Below are positions 1 through 9,400 of a stretch of DNA of 49,099 nt, in pieces. The position numbers were made by a program, and so were the translations under genes. The notes under the pieces were generated by a model, which was not told where the DNA came from, searched no databases, and was given only the letters and a program-made list of their open reading frames with translations. The DNA lies in contig NZ_JAAOJA010000020.1 of NCBI RefSeq assembly GCF_013184545.1, forward strand, positions 1-49,099. Reading direction: 5' to 3'. Within the stretch, counting starts at the first letter, position 1, and every line of letters begins with the position of its first letter. This stretch comes from Pseudomonas tumuqii. GTDB taxonomy: Bacteria; Pseudomonadota; Gammaproteobacteria; Pseudomonadales; Pseudomonadaceae.

Positions 1-118
1 GACAGGCTGGGATTAGTACGTCTCTCATAACCTCAATCTCTCGAACCGCCCGGTGCGGACCCGCATGCCGGGTGGTGTGGCAGGGGAGCGGCCTATGAAG
101 GCCGCCTCCTATGCCGAT
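1..118 (+). mobile_element. 3' end of a group II intron (domains V and VI)
   Basis: The segment from about 43 folds as a group II intron domain V: a GAACCGCC arm, the inner GGTGCGGACCCGCATGCC hairpin and a closing GGTGGTGTGG arm. It is followed by a domain VI hairpin (GGCCTATGAAGGCC core) with the branch region CCTATGCCGAT. Bacterial group II introns end in AY, so the 3' boundary is placed at 118. The same architecture with a different sequence occurs on the other strand at the right end of the window. Bases 1-40 are probably the end of the intron's reverse transcriptase region, but the gene itself lies outside the window. The insertion sits 25 bp beyond the stop codon of the convergent DUF1993 gene. 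Confidence 0.8.
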
Positions 119-143
119 GCGCGCGAATAAGCGCCGCCGGTGC

Positions 144-650
144 TCAGCGGGTGCCGAGGAAGTCGCGCTTGCCGATGGCCACACCGTTATGGCGCAGGAT
201 GGCGTAGGCGGTGGTGACGTGGAAATAGAAGTTCGGCAGCACGTGATCGAGCAGGAAGGCCTGGCCCTGGAAGTGGGTGTCCTTGCCGCGGCGCGAGAGG
301 GTCACGGTGCGCTCTTCGCTGCCGTCGAGCTGCGCGGCGCCGATGCCTTGCAGGAAGGCCTGGACCTGGGCGATGCGCGCCTGCAGTTCGGCGAAGCTGG
401 TTTCGTCATCGGCGTAGCTGGGGGCATCGATACCGGCCAGTAGCGCGGTGCCGGCCGAGGCGCCGTCGCAGGCGATCTGTACCTGACGGCTCAGCGGGAA
501 CATATCCGGCGCCAGGCGGGCATTGAGCAATACGCTGGGGTCGATCTTGCGGGTCTCGGCGTCGATGGCGGCAAGGCCGAGGATGGTCGAGAGGTTGCCG
601 AGTTGGCGGATAAACACCGGCACGGATGCCTGGTACATGGACAGGGACAT
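144..650 (-). CDS. DUF1993 family protein
   Basis: A 168-residue protein that I recognise as DUF1993, a family related in fold to DinB-like four-helix proteins. Its most typical part is the C-terminal stretch around residues 137-165 (NFYFHVTTAYAILRHNGVAI then GKRDFLG); the N-terminal SMYQASVPVFIRQL is also characteristic. The length is normal for the family. No biochemical role is established, and there is no signal peptide or membrane segment. The ATG at 650 is preceded by a purine-rich GGAGAA. It lies downstream of phaJ on the same strand, but a strong hairpin separates them, so it is probably its own unit. A group II intron is inserted just past its 3' end. Confidence 0.85.
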   Translation of the reverse strand: MSLSMYQASVPVFIRQLGNLSTILGLAAIDAETRKIDPSVLLNARLAPDMFPLSRQVQIACDGASAGTALLAGIDAPSYADDETSFAELQARIAQVQAFLQGIGAAQLDGSEERTVTLSRRGKDTHFQGQAFLLDHVLPNFYFHVTTAYAILRHNGVAIGKRDFLGTR

Positions 651-730
651 GGAGTTCTCCAGTGAAGCAGTGGGGGCGGCCCGAAACGGGGCTGTGCTTG
701 CCGGCGGTCAGGGCCGGATGGGCTGTTGGG

Positions 731-769
731 TGGGGTGGGCCGGGCGGCGATCCGCTGCAGCCCACCCCA
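731..769. terminator. Hairpin between phaJ and the DUF1993 gene
   Basis: TGGGGTGGGC at 731-740 pairs exactly with GCCCACCCCA at 760-769 around a 19-base loop. It lies downstream of the phaJ stop codon and upstream of the DUF1993 start, both on the minus strand. There is no clear T tract, so it may be a terminator aided by other factors or only a stabilising stem. Confidence 0.5.
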
Positions 770-818
770 TCATGGTGCCTGGCATCTGCGGAGACGGATA
801 TCGCCTCCGGGCAAGATC

Positions 819-1289
819 TCAACCGATGGTAATTGGCGGCAGTTCGGTCAGTTCCACGGTCTGTTGTTTGCGCGGAGCGAGGATTTCCGCCTCACCGTCG
901 ACCACCAGCTCGTCGTTCTGGTTGAACACCCGGGTGGCGACGCGCACGCGGAACTTAGGCAGCTTCTCGAGGATTTCCAGGCGTACGGTGAGGGTGTCGC
1001 CGAGCTTTACCGGCGCGGTGAAGCGCATTTGCTGGCCCAGGTAGATGGTGCCGGGGCCGGGCAGTTCGCAGGCCACTGCCGCGCTGATCAGGGCGCCGCT
1101 GAACATGCCGTGGGCGATGCGCTGCTTGAACATGGTGGTGGCGGCGTACTCGGCATCCAGGTGCACCGGGTTGCGGTCGCCGGAGACTGCGGCGAACAGC
1201 TGGATGTCGCGCTCTTCGACGGTCTTGCTGTAGCTGGCGGTCTGGCCTACTTCGAGAGCGTCGTAAGGCGTGTTGCTGCTTTGACTCAT
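819..1289 (-). CDS. phaJ: (R)-specific enoyl-CoA hydratase, MaoC/PhaJ family
   Basis: A 156-residue single hot-dog protein of the MaoC/hydratase-2 family. The signature SGDRNPVHLD (residues 36-45) supplies the catalytic Asp38 and His43. These enzymes hydrate trans-2-enoyl-CoA to (R)-3-hydroxyacyl-CoA, linking beta-oxidation to polyhydroxyalkanoate or rhamnolipid precursors. Length and neighbourhood (next to a lipase and fadD2/fadD1) match the PhaJ1 type of Pseudomonas. Its ATG overlaps the stop of the upstream hydrolase by 4 bp, so the two are translationally coupled. That places an acyl-chain releasing enzyme and a hydratase in one transcript, divergent from two acyl-CoA synthetases. The PhaJ1 subtype assignment is inference from context and length. 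Confidence 0.9.
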   Translation of the reverse strand: MSQSSNTPYDALEVGQTASYSKTVEERDIQLFAAVSGDRNPVHLDAEYAATTMFKQRIAHGMFSGALISAAVACELPGPGTIYLGQQMRFTAPVKLGDTLTVRLEILEKLPKFRVRVATRVFNQNDELVVDGEAEILAPRKQQTVELTELPPITIG

Positions 1290-2248
1290 GGGTGTTTCTC
1301 CTGGGGCTGTGGGTGAAACTGGCGGGGATGGCTCAGGGCCTGTTCCAGCCAGTCGATCAAGTCGGTGGTGACGTCGTCGCGGTTACTCTCGTTAAGCAGC
1401 TCGTGGCGAGCATCCAGATATATCTTCAACTGCACCTGGGTGTGGCCGGCCGCGCGCAGGGCATTGGCCAGGTCGGCCAGGCGCTTGCCGTCGCTGACCG
1501 GGTCGCAGGCACCGCCGATCACCAGCAATGGCAGGTTGCAGTCGATCTGCGCCAGGTTGCGCGGCGGGGTGATCTGCAGCAGGCCGCCGAGCAGGTCGAG
1601 CCATAGCTGGTTGCTGCAGCGGAAACCGCAGAGCGGGTCGTTGATGTAGGCATCCACCTCGACAGGGTCGCGGCTCAGCCAGTCGAAGCGGGTGCGGTTG
1701 GGCTTGAAGGCTTTGTTGAACGAGCCGAAGGAAATCAACTCGATCAGGGCACTTTGCCCGGTCGGCCCCTGGCGCCAGCGCTCGAACCGGGCAATCAGCC
1801 TGGCCATGCGGTACAGCGCCAGGGGCTGGTAGTTGGAACCGGACAGAATCGCCCCCTGCAGGCTGCAGCTGTGCTGCATCAGGTAGGCCTGGCCGATGTA
1901 GCTGCCCATGCTGTGGCCCAGCAGGAAGATCGGCGCCTGCGGGTGCTGTTGGCGAATATGGTGGTTGAGGCAGGCCAGATCGCCCACCACCAGGTTCCAG
2001 CCGTTGGCGTCGGCGTAGTGGCCGAGGCGGCCGTGCTCGGCCGTCCTGCCGTGGCCGCGCTGGTCGTGGGCATAGAGTTCGAAGCCCGCAGCGACCAGGG
2101 CGGCGCCCAGGCGCGCATAGCGTCCACTGTGTTCGGCCATGCCATGGGCCACCATCACCACCGCTTTCGGCGGCTGTTCGGCGAACCAGCGGTTCACATA
2201 GAGCGGTGCGGCATCGCTGCTATTGAGCCAGAAAGCATTGTGCTGCAT
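1286..2248 (-). CDS. alpha/beta hydrolase, monoacylglycerol lipase / lysophospholipase type
   Basis: A 320-residue serine hydrolase of the alpha/beta fold. VVMVAHGMAEHSGRY (from residue 30) is the oxyanion-hole strand typical of monoglyceride lipases. GHSMGS (111-116) is the nucleophile elbow with Ser113; Asp249 in GGACDPVSD and His282 in DARHELLNE complete the triad. There is no signal peptide, so it acts in the cytoplasm, presumably releasing fatty acids from mono- or lysolipids. It is the first gene of a two-gene operon with phaJ (ATGA overlap). The 226-bp gap to the divergent fadD2 must hold promoters in both directions. Substrate is not determined by the sequence. Confidence 0.88.
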   Translation of the reverse strand: MQHNAFWLNSSDAAPLYVNRWFAEQPPKAVVMVAHGMAEHSGRYARLGAALVAAGFELYAHDQRGHGRTAEHGRLGHYADANGWNLVVGDLACLNHHIRQQHPQAPIFLLGHSMGSYIGQAYLMQHSCSLQGAILSGSNYQPLALYRMARLIARFERWRQGPTGQSALIELISFGSFNKAFKPNRTRFDWLSRDPVEVDAYINDPLCGFRCSNQLWLDLLGGLLQITPPRNLAQIDCNLPLLVIGGACDPVSDGKRLADLANALRAAGHTQVQLKIYLDARHELLNESNRDDVTTDLIDWLEQALSHPRQFHPQPQEKHP

Positions 2249-2474
2249 GGCGAATCCTTCGGCCTGCGAGAGTGCGGCATTGTAGAGCTTGCACGCCGGC
2301 TTTTCCCAGCCGAATGGCGTGATAGAAGATTCACGCTGTCAATGACGCCCCGCAAGTATTTGCGCTACGGGCCGGAGCTGCTAACGTCCGCTCACCCCCT
2401 GCCGGCCACCGTGGCGCCTTATGCCATGGTGAGTTCCGCGGGGCAGACACTTCCAGGGCAAGAGGATAAAAATA

Positions 2475-4163
2475 ATGCAGCCTGATTTCTGGAGCGACAA
2501 ACGCCCGGCCGGCGTACCCAATGACATCGACCTGGGTGCCTACAAGTCGGTGATCGAGGTGTTCGAGCGCTCGTGCAAGAAATTCGCCGACCGCCCGGCT
2601 TTCAGCAATATGGGCGTGACCCTGACCTACGCCGAGCTGGATCGCCTGTCCGGCGCCTTCGCCAGTTACCTGCAAAAGCATACCGACCTCAAGCCCGGCG
2701 AGCGCATCGCCGTGCAGATGCCCAACGTCCTGCAATACCCGATCGCCGTGTTCGGCGCCATGCGCGCCGGGCTGATCGTGGTCAACACCAATCCGCTGTA
2801 CACCGCCCGCGAGATGCGCCACCAGTTCAAGGACGCCGGCGTGCGCGCCCTGGTCTACCTGAACATGTTCGGCAAGCTGGTGCAGGACGTGGTGGCGGAT
2901 ACCGAGATCGACTACCTGATCGAAGCCAGGCTGGGCGACCTGCAGCCGAGCCTCAAGGGCTGGCTGGTCAATACCCTGGCGAAGAAGGTCAAGAAGGTGG
3001 TGCCGGACTACCACCTGCCCCAGGCGGTGCCGTTCAAGGCGGTGCTCAAACAGGGTCACGGCCATGGGGTCAAGCCGGTCAAGGTCGGCCACGACGATAT
3101 CGCCGTGCTGCAGTACACCGGCGGCACCACGGGCGTGGCCAAGGGCGCCATGCTGACCCACGGCAACCTGGTGGCCAATATGCTGCAGGTCGATGCCTGC
3201 CTGTCGCAGCATGGCAGCGACGGCGCCCCGCTGATGAAGCAGGGCCAGGAAATCATGATCGCGCCGCTGCCGCTGTACCATATCTATGCCTTTACCGCGA
3301 ACTGCATGTGCATGATGGTCAACGGCAATCACAACGTGCTGATCACCAATCCGCGCGACGTCGCCGGCTTCATCAAGGAGCTGGGCAAGTGGCAGTTCTC
3401 CGCGCTGCTGGGCCTCAACACCCTGTTCGTCGCCCTGATGGACCATCCCGAGTTCAACAACCTCGACTTCTCCAAGCTCAAGGTCACCAACTCCGGCGGC
3501 ACCGCCCTGGTCAAGGCCACTGCCGAACGCTGGCAGGCCATCACCGGCTGCTCCGTGGTCGAGGGCTATGGCCTGACCGAAACGGCGCCGGTCGCCAGCA
3601 CCAACCCTTATGGTGAAAAATCCCGCCTGGGTACGGTCGGCATTCCGGTGCCGGGTACGGCGTTCAAGGTCATCGACGACGACGGCAACGAGCAACCTCT
3701 GGGCGAGCGCGGCGAGCTGTGCATCAAGGGGCCGCAGGTAATGAAGGGTTACTGGCAGCGCGAAGAGGCTACCAGCGAGGTGCTGGACGCCGAGGGCTGG
3801 TTCAAGACCGGCGATATCGCGGTGATCGACCCGGACGGTTTCGTGCGCATCGTCGACCGCAAGAAGGACATGATCATCGTCTCCGGCTTCAACGTGTACC
3901 CCAACGAGATCGAGGACGTGGTCATGGCCCACCCGCAAGTCGCCAGCTGTGCGGCGATCGGCGTGCCCGACGAGAAATCCGGCGAGGCGGTCAAGCTGTT
4001 CGTCGTCGCCCGTACTGGTGGCCTCAGTGCCGAGGAACTCAAGGCCTACTGCCGGGAAAATTTCACAGGCTACAAGGTGCCCAAGCACATCGTCTTCCGC
4101 GACTCCCTGCCGATGACCCCGGTGGGCAAGATCCTCCGTCGCGAGTTGCGTGATATCGCCTAG
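2475..4163 (+). CDS. fadD2: Long-chain fatty acid--CoA ligase FadD2
   Basis: A 562-residue adenylate-forming enzyme that converts fatty acid, ATP and CoA to acyl-CoA. Visible motifs are the P-loop YTGGTTGVAKG (214-224), GYGLTET (364-370), the hinge region WFKTGDIA then DRKKDMIIVSGFNVYPNEIE (442-480), and the catalytic lysine in PVGKILRREL near 552. It is the typical FadD length. A second, very similar 562-residue synthetase follows 366 bp downstream. The order lipase-phaJ then fadD2-fadD1 matches the arrangement known in Pseudomonas aeruginosa, which is why this copy is called fadD2. The ATG at 2475 is preceded by GAGGATAAAAATA. The 366-bp gap to fadD1 suggests separate promoters. Confidence 0.92.
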   Translation: MQPDFWSDKRPAGVPNDIDLGAYKSVIEVFERSCKKFADRPAFSNMGVTLTYAELDRLSGAFASYLQKHTDLKPGERIAVQMPNVLQYPIAVFGAMRAGLIVVNTNPLYTAREMRHQFKDAGVRALVYLNMFGKLVQDVVADTEIDYLIEARLGDLQPSLKGWLVNTLAKKVKKVVPDYHLPQAVPFKAVLKQGHGHGVKPVKVGHDDIAVLQYTGGTTGVAKGAMLTHGNLVANMLQVDACLSQHGSDGAPLMKQGQEIMIAPLPLYHIYAFTANCMCMMVNGNHNVLITNPRDVAGFIKELGKWQFSALLGLNTLFVALMDHPEFNNLDFSKLKVTNSGGTALVKATAERWQAITGCSVVEGYGLTETAPVASTNPYGEKSRLGTVGIPVPGTAFKVIDDDGNEQPLGERGELCIKGPQVMKGYWQREEATSEVLDAEGWFKTGDIAVIDPDGFVRIVDRKKDMIIVSGFNVYPNEIEDVVMAHPQVASCAAIGVPDEKSGEAVKLFVVARTGGLSAEELKAYCRENFTGYKVPKHIVFRDSLPMTPVGKILRRELRDIA

Positions 4164-4170
4164 GTCGGGG

Positions 4171-4194
4171 CGGCGCCGAGTAGGCTCGGCGCCG
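4171..4194. terminator. Perfect hairpin after fadD2
   Basis: CGGCGCCGAG and CTCGGCGCCG form a 10-bp stem around a TAGG loop, 8 bp after the fadD2 stop. No U tract follows. The next 70 bp hold a further inverted pair (TCCGGATGCAATCCGGG near 4198 and TCCCGGATTTGATCCGG near 4241), a dispersed-repeat-like arrangement. The rest of the gap to fadD1 contains an AT-rich stretch around 4340-4370 that could hold the fadD1 promoter. No gene is seen there. Confidence 0.6.
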
Positions 4195-4529
4195 TAGTCC
4201 GGATGCAATCCGGGGCCGATCTCCGGTTACTTCGCCGAATCCCGGATTTGATCCGGCTGCGTTCTCGTCCAGGTTGCGGCCCAGGTGCTGCAAACCTTGT
4301 CCTACAAGCGCTGCGAGTGCTTGAGTGGCGTGTTCGAAAAATGACCAAAATATAATTGTTAGTCTCTTTCGATACTGGCTAGGCAGTGTTTGGTGCTAGG
4401 CGCTCCCAGGCAAAGCTGCTACTCTCGGCCCGCTTTTTGGCCGTCTGCCAGGCCGAAAAGACAACAAACACACAATAAACAACCGCCTCCGCGCGGTGAA
4501 GATCAGCTGTTGCTTAGGAGTGGGCTTCC

Positions 4530-6218
4530 ATGAACGAAAACTTTTGGAAGGACAAGTATCCCGTTGGGATTGCTGCCGAAATCGATCCCGACCAGTACCC
4601 GAATATCCAGGCGGTACTGAAACAGTCCTGCCAGCGTTTCGCCGACAAGCCGGCCTTCAGCAACCTCGGCAAGACCATCACCTACGGCGAGCTGTATGAG
4701 TTGTCCGGTGCCTTCGCCGCCTACCTGCAACAGCACACCGACCTGCAGCCCGGTGACCGCATCGCCGTACAGTTGCCCAACGTCCTGCAATACCCGGTTG
4801 TCGTATTTGGCGCCATCCGCGCCGGTCTGATCGTGGTCAACACCAACCCGCTGTACACCGCGCGGGAAATGGAACATCAGTTCAACGATTCCGGCGCCAA
4901 GGCCCTGGTCAGCCTGGCCAACATGGCCCATCTGGTCGAGCAAGTGCTGCCCAAGACCGGGATCAAGACGGTCATCATCACTGAAGTCGGCGACATGCTG
5001 CCGCCGCTCAAGCGCCTGCTGGTCAACAGCGTGATCAAGTACGTGAAGAAGATGGTGCCGGCCTACAACCTGCCGCACGCGCTCAAGTTCACCGAAGCCC
5101 TGAGCAAAGGCCGCGGCAAAGCGGTCAGGGAAGCCAATCCGGCCAGCGGCGAGATCGCCGTGCTGCAGTATACCGGCGGCACCACCGGGGTGGCCAAGGG
5201 CGCGATGCTGACCCACCGCAACCTGATCGCCAACATGCTGCAGTCCCGCGCCATGATGGCGTCGAACATGAATGAAGGCAGCGAAATCCTGATCGCGCCG
5301 CTGCCGCTCTACCACATCTACGCCTTCACCTTCCATTGCATGGCCATGATGCTGATCGGCAACCACAACGTGCTGATCACCAACCCGCGCGACCTGCCGG
5401 GCATGGTCAAGGACCTGGCTCGTTACAAGTTCAGCGGTTTCGTCGGCCTCAACACGCTGTTCGTTGCCCTGTGCAACAACGAGGACTTCCAGAAACTCGA
5501 CTTCTCGGCTCTGAAAATTACCCTTTCCGGCGGCATGGCCCTGCAATTGGCCACCGCCGAGCGCTGGACCCAGGTGACCGGCAGCCCGATTTGCGAAGGT
5601 TTCGGCATGACCGAAACCAGCCCGGTGGCCTCGGTCAACCCGATCCAGAACATCCAGTTGGGCACCATCGGCATCCCGGTGCCCTCGACTCGGTGCAAGG
5701 TCATCGACGACGAGGGCAACGAGTTGCCGCTCGGCGCCATCGGCGAGTTGTGCGTCAAGGGCCCGCAGGTGATGAAGGGCTACTGGCAGCGCCAGGACGC
5801 CACCGACGAAATCCTCGACGCCGATGGCTGGTTGAAGACCGGCGACATCGCGGTGATCCAGGAAGATGGCTACATGCGCATCGTCGACCGCAAGAAGGAC
5901 ATGATTCTGGTGTCCGGCTTCAACGTCTACCCCAACGAGCTGGAAGACGTGCTGGCAACCCTGCCGGGCGTGCTGCAGTGCGCGGCCATCGGCATCCCGG
6001 ACGAGAAATCCGGTGAAGCGATCAAGCTGTTCGTGGTCGCCAAGCCGGGCGTGAACCTGACCAAGGAACAGGTCATGCAGCACATGCGCGCCAACGTCAC
6101 CGGCTACAAGGTGCCGAAGGCCGTGGAGTTCCGCGATGCGCTGCCGACCACCAACGTCGGCAAGATCCTGCGCCGCGAACTGCGCGACGAAGAGCTGAAG
6201 AAACAGGCCAAGAAGTAA
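4530..6218 (+). CDS. fadD1: Long-chain fatty acid--CoA ligase FadD1
   Basis: A 562-residue acyl-CoA synthetase collinear with the upstream paralogue, with no gaps in the motif regions. It carries YTGGTTGVAKG (214-224), GFGMTET (364-370), WLKTGDIA, DRKKDMILVSGFNVYPNELE and the C-terminal NVGKILRREL. The ATG at 4530 has a good AGGAG nine bases upstream. The protein ends in a lysine-rich tail (EELKKQAKK) that FadD2 lacks. Established knowledge: the two Pseudomonas FadDs differ in chain-length preference and induction. The long leader with its own promoter-like AT-rich stretch supports independent control. A terminator hairpin follows 18 bp after the stop. Confidence 0.92.
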   Translation: MNENFWKDKYPVGIAAEIDPDQYPNIQAVLKQSCQRFADKPAFSNLGKTITYGELYELSGAFAAYLQQHTDLQPGDRIAVQLPNVLQYPVVVFGAIRAGLIVVNTNPLYTAREMEHQFNDSGAKALVSLANMAHLVEQVLPKTGIKTVIITEVGDMLPPLKRLLVNSVIKYVKKMVPAYNLPHALKFTEALSKGRGKAVREANPASGEIAVLQYTGGTTGVAKGAMLTHRNLIANMLQSRAMMASNMNEGSEILIAPLPLYHIYAFTFHCMAMMLIGNHNVLITNPRDLPGMVKDLARYKFSGFVGLNTLFVALCNNEDFQKLDFSALKITLSGGMALQLATAERWTQVTGSPICEGFGMTETSPVASVNPIQNIQLGTIGIPVPSTRCKVIDDEGNELPLGAIGELCVKGPQVMKGYWQRQDATDEILDADGWLKTGDIAVIQEDGYMRIVDRKKDMILVSGFNVYPNELEDVLATLPGVLQCAAIGIPDEKSGEAIKLFVVAKPGVNLTKEQVMQHMRANVTGYKVPKAVEFRDALPTTNVGKILRRELRDEELKKQAKK

Positions 6219-6236
6219 GCGCCCGCTGCCCAGTCC

Positions 6237-6259
6237 AAGCCCCGCCCCGTGCGGGGCTT
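6237..6259 (+). terminator. Terminator after fadD1
   Basis: AAGCCCCGC pairs with GCGGGGCTT around a CCCGT loop, followed by GCTCGTTTCT. This is a 9-bp GC-rich stem with a weak T-rich tail, placed directly after the fadD1 stop. Confidence 0.75.
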
Positions 6260-6285
6260 GCTCGTTTCTGGGCTAGGCCTGTGGC

Positions 6286-6330
6286 AGGGGTTTTAGCCGC
6301 GAGACAGATGAATTCGCGGCTAAAGCCCCT
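6286..6330. repeat. REP-like inverted pair between fadD1 and hrpA
   Basis: AGGGGTTTTAGCCGCGA (6286-6302) is answered by TTCGCGGCTAAAGCCCCT (6313-6330), giving a long imperfect hairpin with a 10-base loop. The TTTAGCCGCGA core is typical of Pseudomonas REP sequences. It is a dispersed repeat rather than a gene. Confidence 0.6.
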
Positions 6331-6410
6331 CCCCCAGTCGTGTGCGGTCGTTTTCCGTCCTGCAAATCTGCGACAATCGCGCCCTTTGCCGCCAACGCCC
6401 AAGCTGCCTG

Positions 6411-9400
6411 ATGACCGATCCGATTACCGCCACCGACCACCTGCTGAAAAACCTCGACCAGGCCCTGCTGGCCGATCGTCATCGCCTGCGCCGCCAGTTG
6501 CTTGAGCTGCTCAAGCAGAGTCCGGTGGACCAGGCCAGGCTGGCGCAGTGGCTGGAGCGCTTCCAGGCCTCCGTGGCCAAGGTCGAGGTGCGCCGTCTCA
6601 GCGTGCCGGTCATGCGCTACGACGATGCCCTGCCGATCGCCGCCAAGCGCGACGAGATCAAGGCCGCCATCGCCAAACACCAGGTGGTGGTGATTGCCGG
6701 CGAGACCGGTTCGGGCAAGACCACCCAGTTGCCGAAGATCTGCCTGGAGCTGGGCCGCGGCGTGCATGGTCTGATCGGCCACACCCAGCCGCGGCGTCTG
6801 GCCGCGCGCAGCGTGGCCACCCGGGTGGCGGAGGAGATCGGCACAAAGCTGGGTGAACTGGTCGGCTATCAGGTGCGCTTCGAGGATCAGAGCAGCGAGC
6901 GCAGCCTGATCAAGCTGATGACCGACGGCATCCTGCTGGCCGAGACCCAGCACGACCGCTACCTGGAAAAGTACGACACCCTGATCGTCGACGAAGCCCA
7001 CGAACGCAGCCTGAACATCGACTTCCTCCTCGGTTACCTGAAAACCCTGCTGGTGCGCCGCCCCGACCTCAAGCTGATCATCACCTCGGCGACCATCGAC
7101 CTGCAGCGCTTCTCCGAGCACTTCGGCGGCGCGCCCATCGTCGAGGTGTCCGGGCGCACCTACCCGGTTGACACCTGGTACCGGCCGCTGACGGCCGAGC
7201 AGGACGAGGACGGCAACCGGGTCGAGGATGACCTGTCGGTCGATCAGGCGATTCTCGCCAGCCTCGACGAGATCGCCGCCTTCGAGAAAGCCGACGGCAA
7301 GCGCCCCGGCGATGTGCTGGTGTTCCTCCCCGGCGAGCGCGAGATCCGCGACTGCGCCGAGGTGCTGCGCAAGGCCAACCTGAGGTTCACCGAAGTGCTG
7401 CCGCTGTATGCGCGCCTGAGCCCGGCCGAGCAGCAGAAGATCTTCGCGCCCATGGGCGCGCGCAAGATCGTCCTGGCCACCAACGTCGCCGAGACCTCGC
7501 TGACCGTGCCGGGCATCCGCTATGTGATCGACAGCGGCACCGCGCGGATCAGCCGCTACAGCTACCGCGCCAAGGTCCAGCGCCTGCCCATCGAAGCCGT
7601 GTCCCAGGCCAGCGCCAACCAGCGCAAGGGCCGCTGCGGGCGGGTCGAGGCGGGCATCTGCGTGCGCCTGTACAGCGAGGACGACTTCAACGGTCGGCCG
7701 GCCTTCACCGATCCGGAGATCCTGCGTACCAACCTGGCGGCGGTGATCCTGCAGATGCTCCACCTGCGCCTGGGCGAGATCGAGGACTTCCCCTTTATCG
7801 AGCCGCCGGACGGCAAGGCCATCAGCGACGGCTTCAACCTGTTGCAGGAGCTCTCGGCGGTCAGCCGCGAAGGTCAGCTCACGCCGTTGGGCCGCCAGCT
7901 GGCGCGCCTGCCGGTCGACCCGCGACTGGGCCGCATGGTCCTGGAAGGCGCCAGCCAAGGCAGCCTCGAGGAAGTGCTGATCATCGCCAGCAGCCTGTCG
8001 GTGCAGGACCCGCGCGAGCGACCCTCGGACCGCCAGCAGGCCGCGGATCAGGCCCACGCGCAGTGGAAGGACGTCGATTCCGACTTCGCCGCGCTGATCA
8101 ACCTGTGGCGCGGCTTCGAGGAACAGCGCCAGGCCCTGGGTTCCGGCGCGTTGCGCAGCTGGTGCCGGAAGAACTTCCTCAATTACCTGCGCCTGCGCGA
8201 ATGGCGCGATGCGCACCGCCAGCTGGTGCTGATCGCCCGTGAGCTGAGACTTGCCGAAGGTAACAGCGGACAGGGTAGGAGCGAGCTTGCTCGCGATCAG
8301 CGATCTGCAGGTCAAACCGCGATATCCAAGGATCGCCAGCAAGCTGGCTCCTACGAAAAGCAGGCTAGTGGCAAATCTGCAGAAACAGACGAAGCCGCGC
8401 AGCGTGCCAAGGGCTACGCCGCGGTGCACAAGGCGATCCTCTCCGGGCTGCTCAGCCAGATCGGCCAGAAGACCGAAGACGGCGACTACCTCGGCGCGCG
8501 CCAGCGGCGCTTCTGGGTGCATCCCTCGAGCGTGATCGGGCGCAAGAAGCCCACCTGGATCATGGCTTCCGAACTGGTCGAGACCACCAAACTGTTCGCG
8601 CGCATGGTGGCGAAGATCGAGCCGGACTGGATCGAGCCGCTGGCGCCGCACCTGATCAAGAAGAACCACCTCGAGCCGCACTGGGAGAAGAAGCGCGGTC
8701 AGGTGGTGGCCTACGAGCAGATCAGCCTCTACGGCCTGATCGTGGTTGGTCGCCGGCCGGTGCATTACGGCCCCATCGACCCAGTGGTATCGCGCGAGCT
8801 GTTTATCCGCGAGGGCCTGGTCGGCGGCGAAATCCTCTCGCGGGCCAAATGCCTGAGCGCCAACCGCAAGCTGCTGGAACAGCTCGACGAGCTGGAAGCC
8901 AAGGCGCGCCGGCGCGACATCCTCGCCGACGAGGAAACCCTGTTCGCCTACTACGAGGCGCGCCTGCCGGCCGAGATCCACCAGGCCGCGACCTTCGACA
9001 GCTGGTACAAGCTCGAGAGCCAGAAAGACCCGCAGCTGCTGATCATGCGCGAGGAAGACGTGCTGGCCCGCGACGCCAAGGAAATCACCGCCGCGCAGTA
9101 CCCGGACAGCCTGCGCCTGGGCGAACTGAGCCTGCCGCTGAGCTACCACTTCGAACCCAACCACCCGCGCGACGGCGTCACCCTGCGCGTGCCGGCGCCG
9201 CTGCTGCCGCAACTGCCGGCCGAGCGCCTGCAATGGCTGGTGCCCGGCCTGCTGGAAGCCAAATGCATCGCCCTGGTGCGCAACCTGCCCAAGGCCCTGC
9301 GCAAGAACTTCGTACCGGTGCCGGATTTCGTCGGCGCCGCGCTGAGCAAGCTGAGTGTCGGCGAGGGCAGCCTGCCCGCCGCCCTGGGCCGCGAACTGCA

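Noticed and set aside
2331..4208. A 625-codon antisense frame over fadD2, and a similar one over fadD1 (4503-6083)
   Set aside because: Both have parallel shadow sequences because the two fadD genes are homologous; no family match or ribosome site.
6342..6410. An upstream in-frame start for HrpA
   Set aside because: The extra 23 residues do not resemble the family and overlap the intergenic repeat tail.
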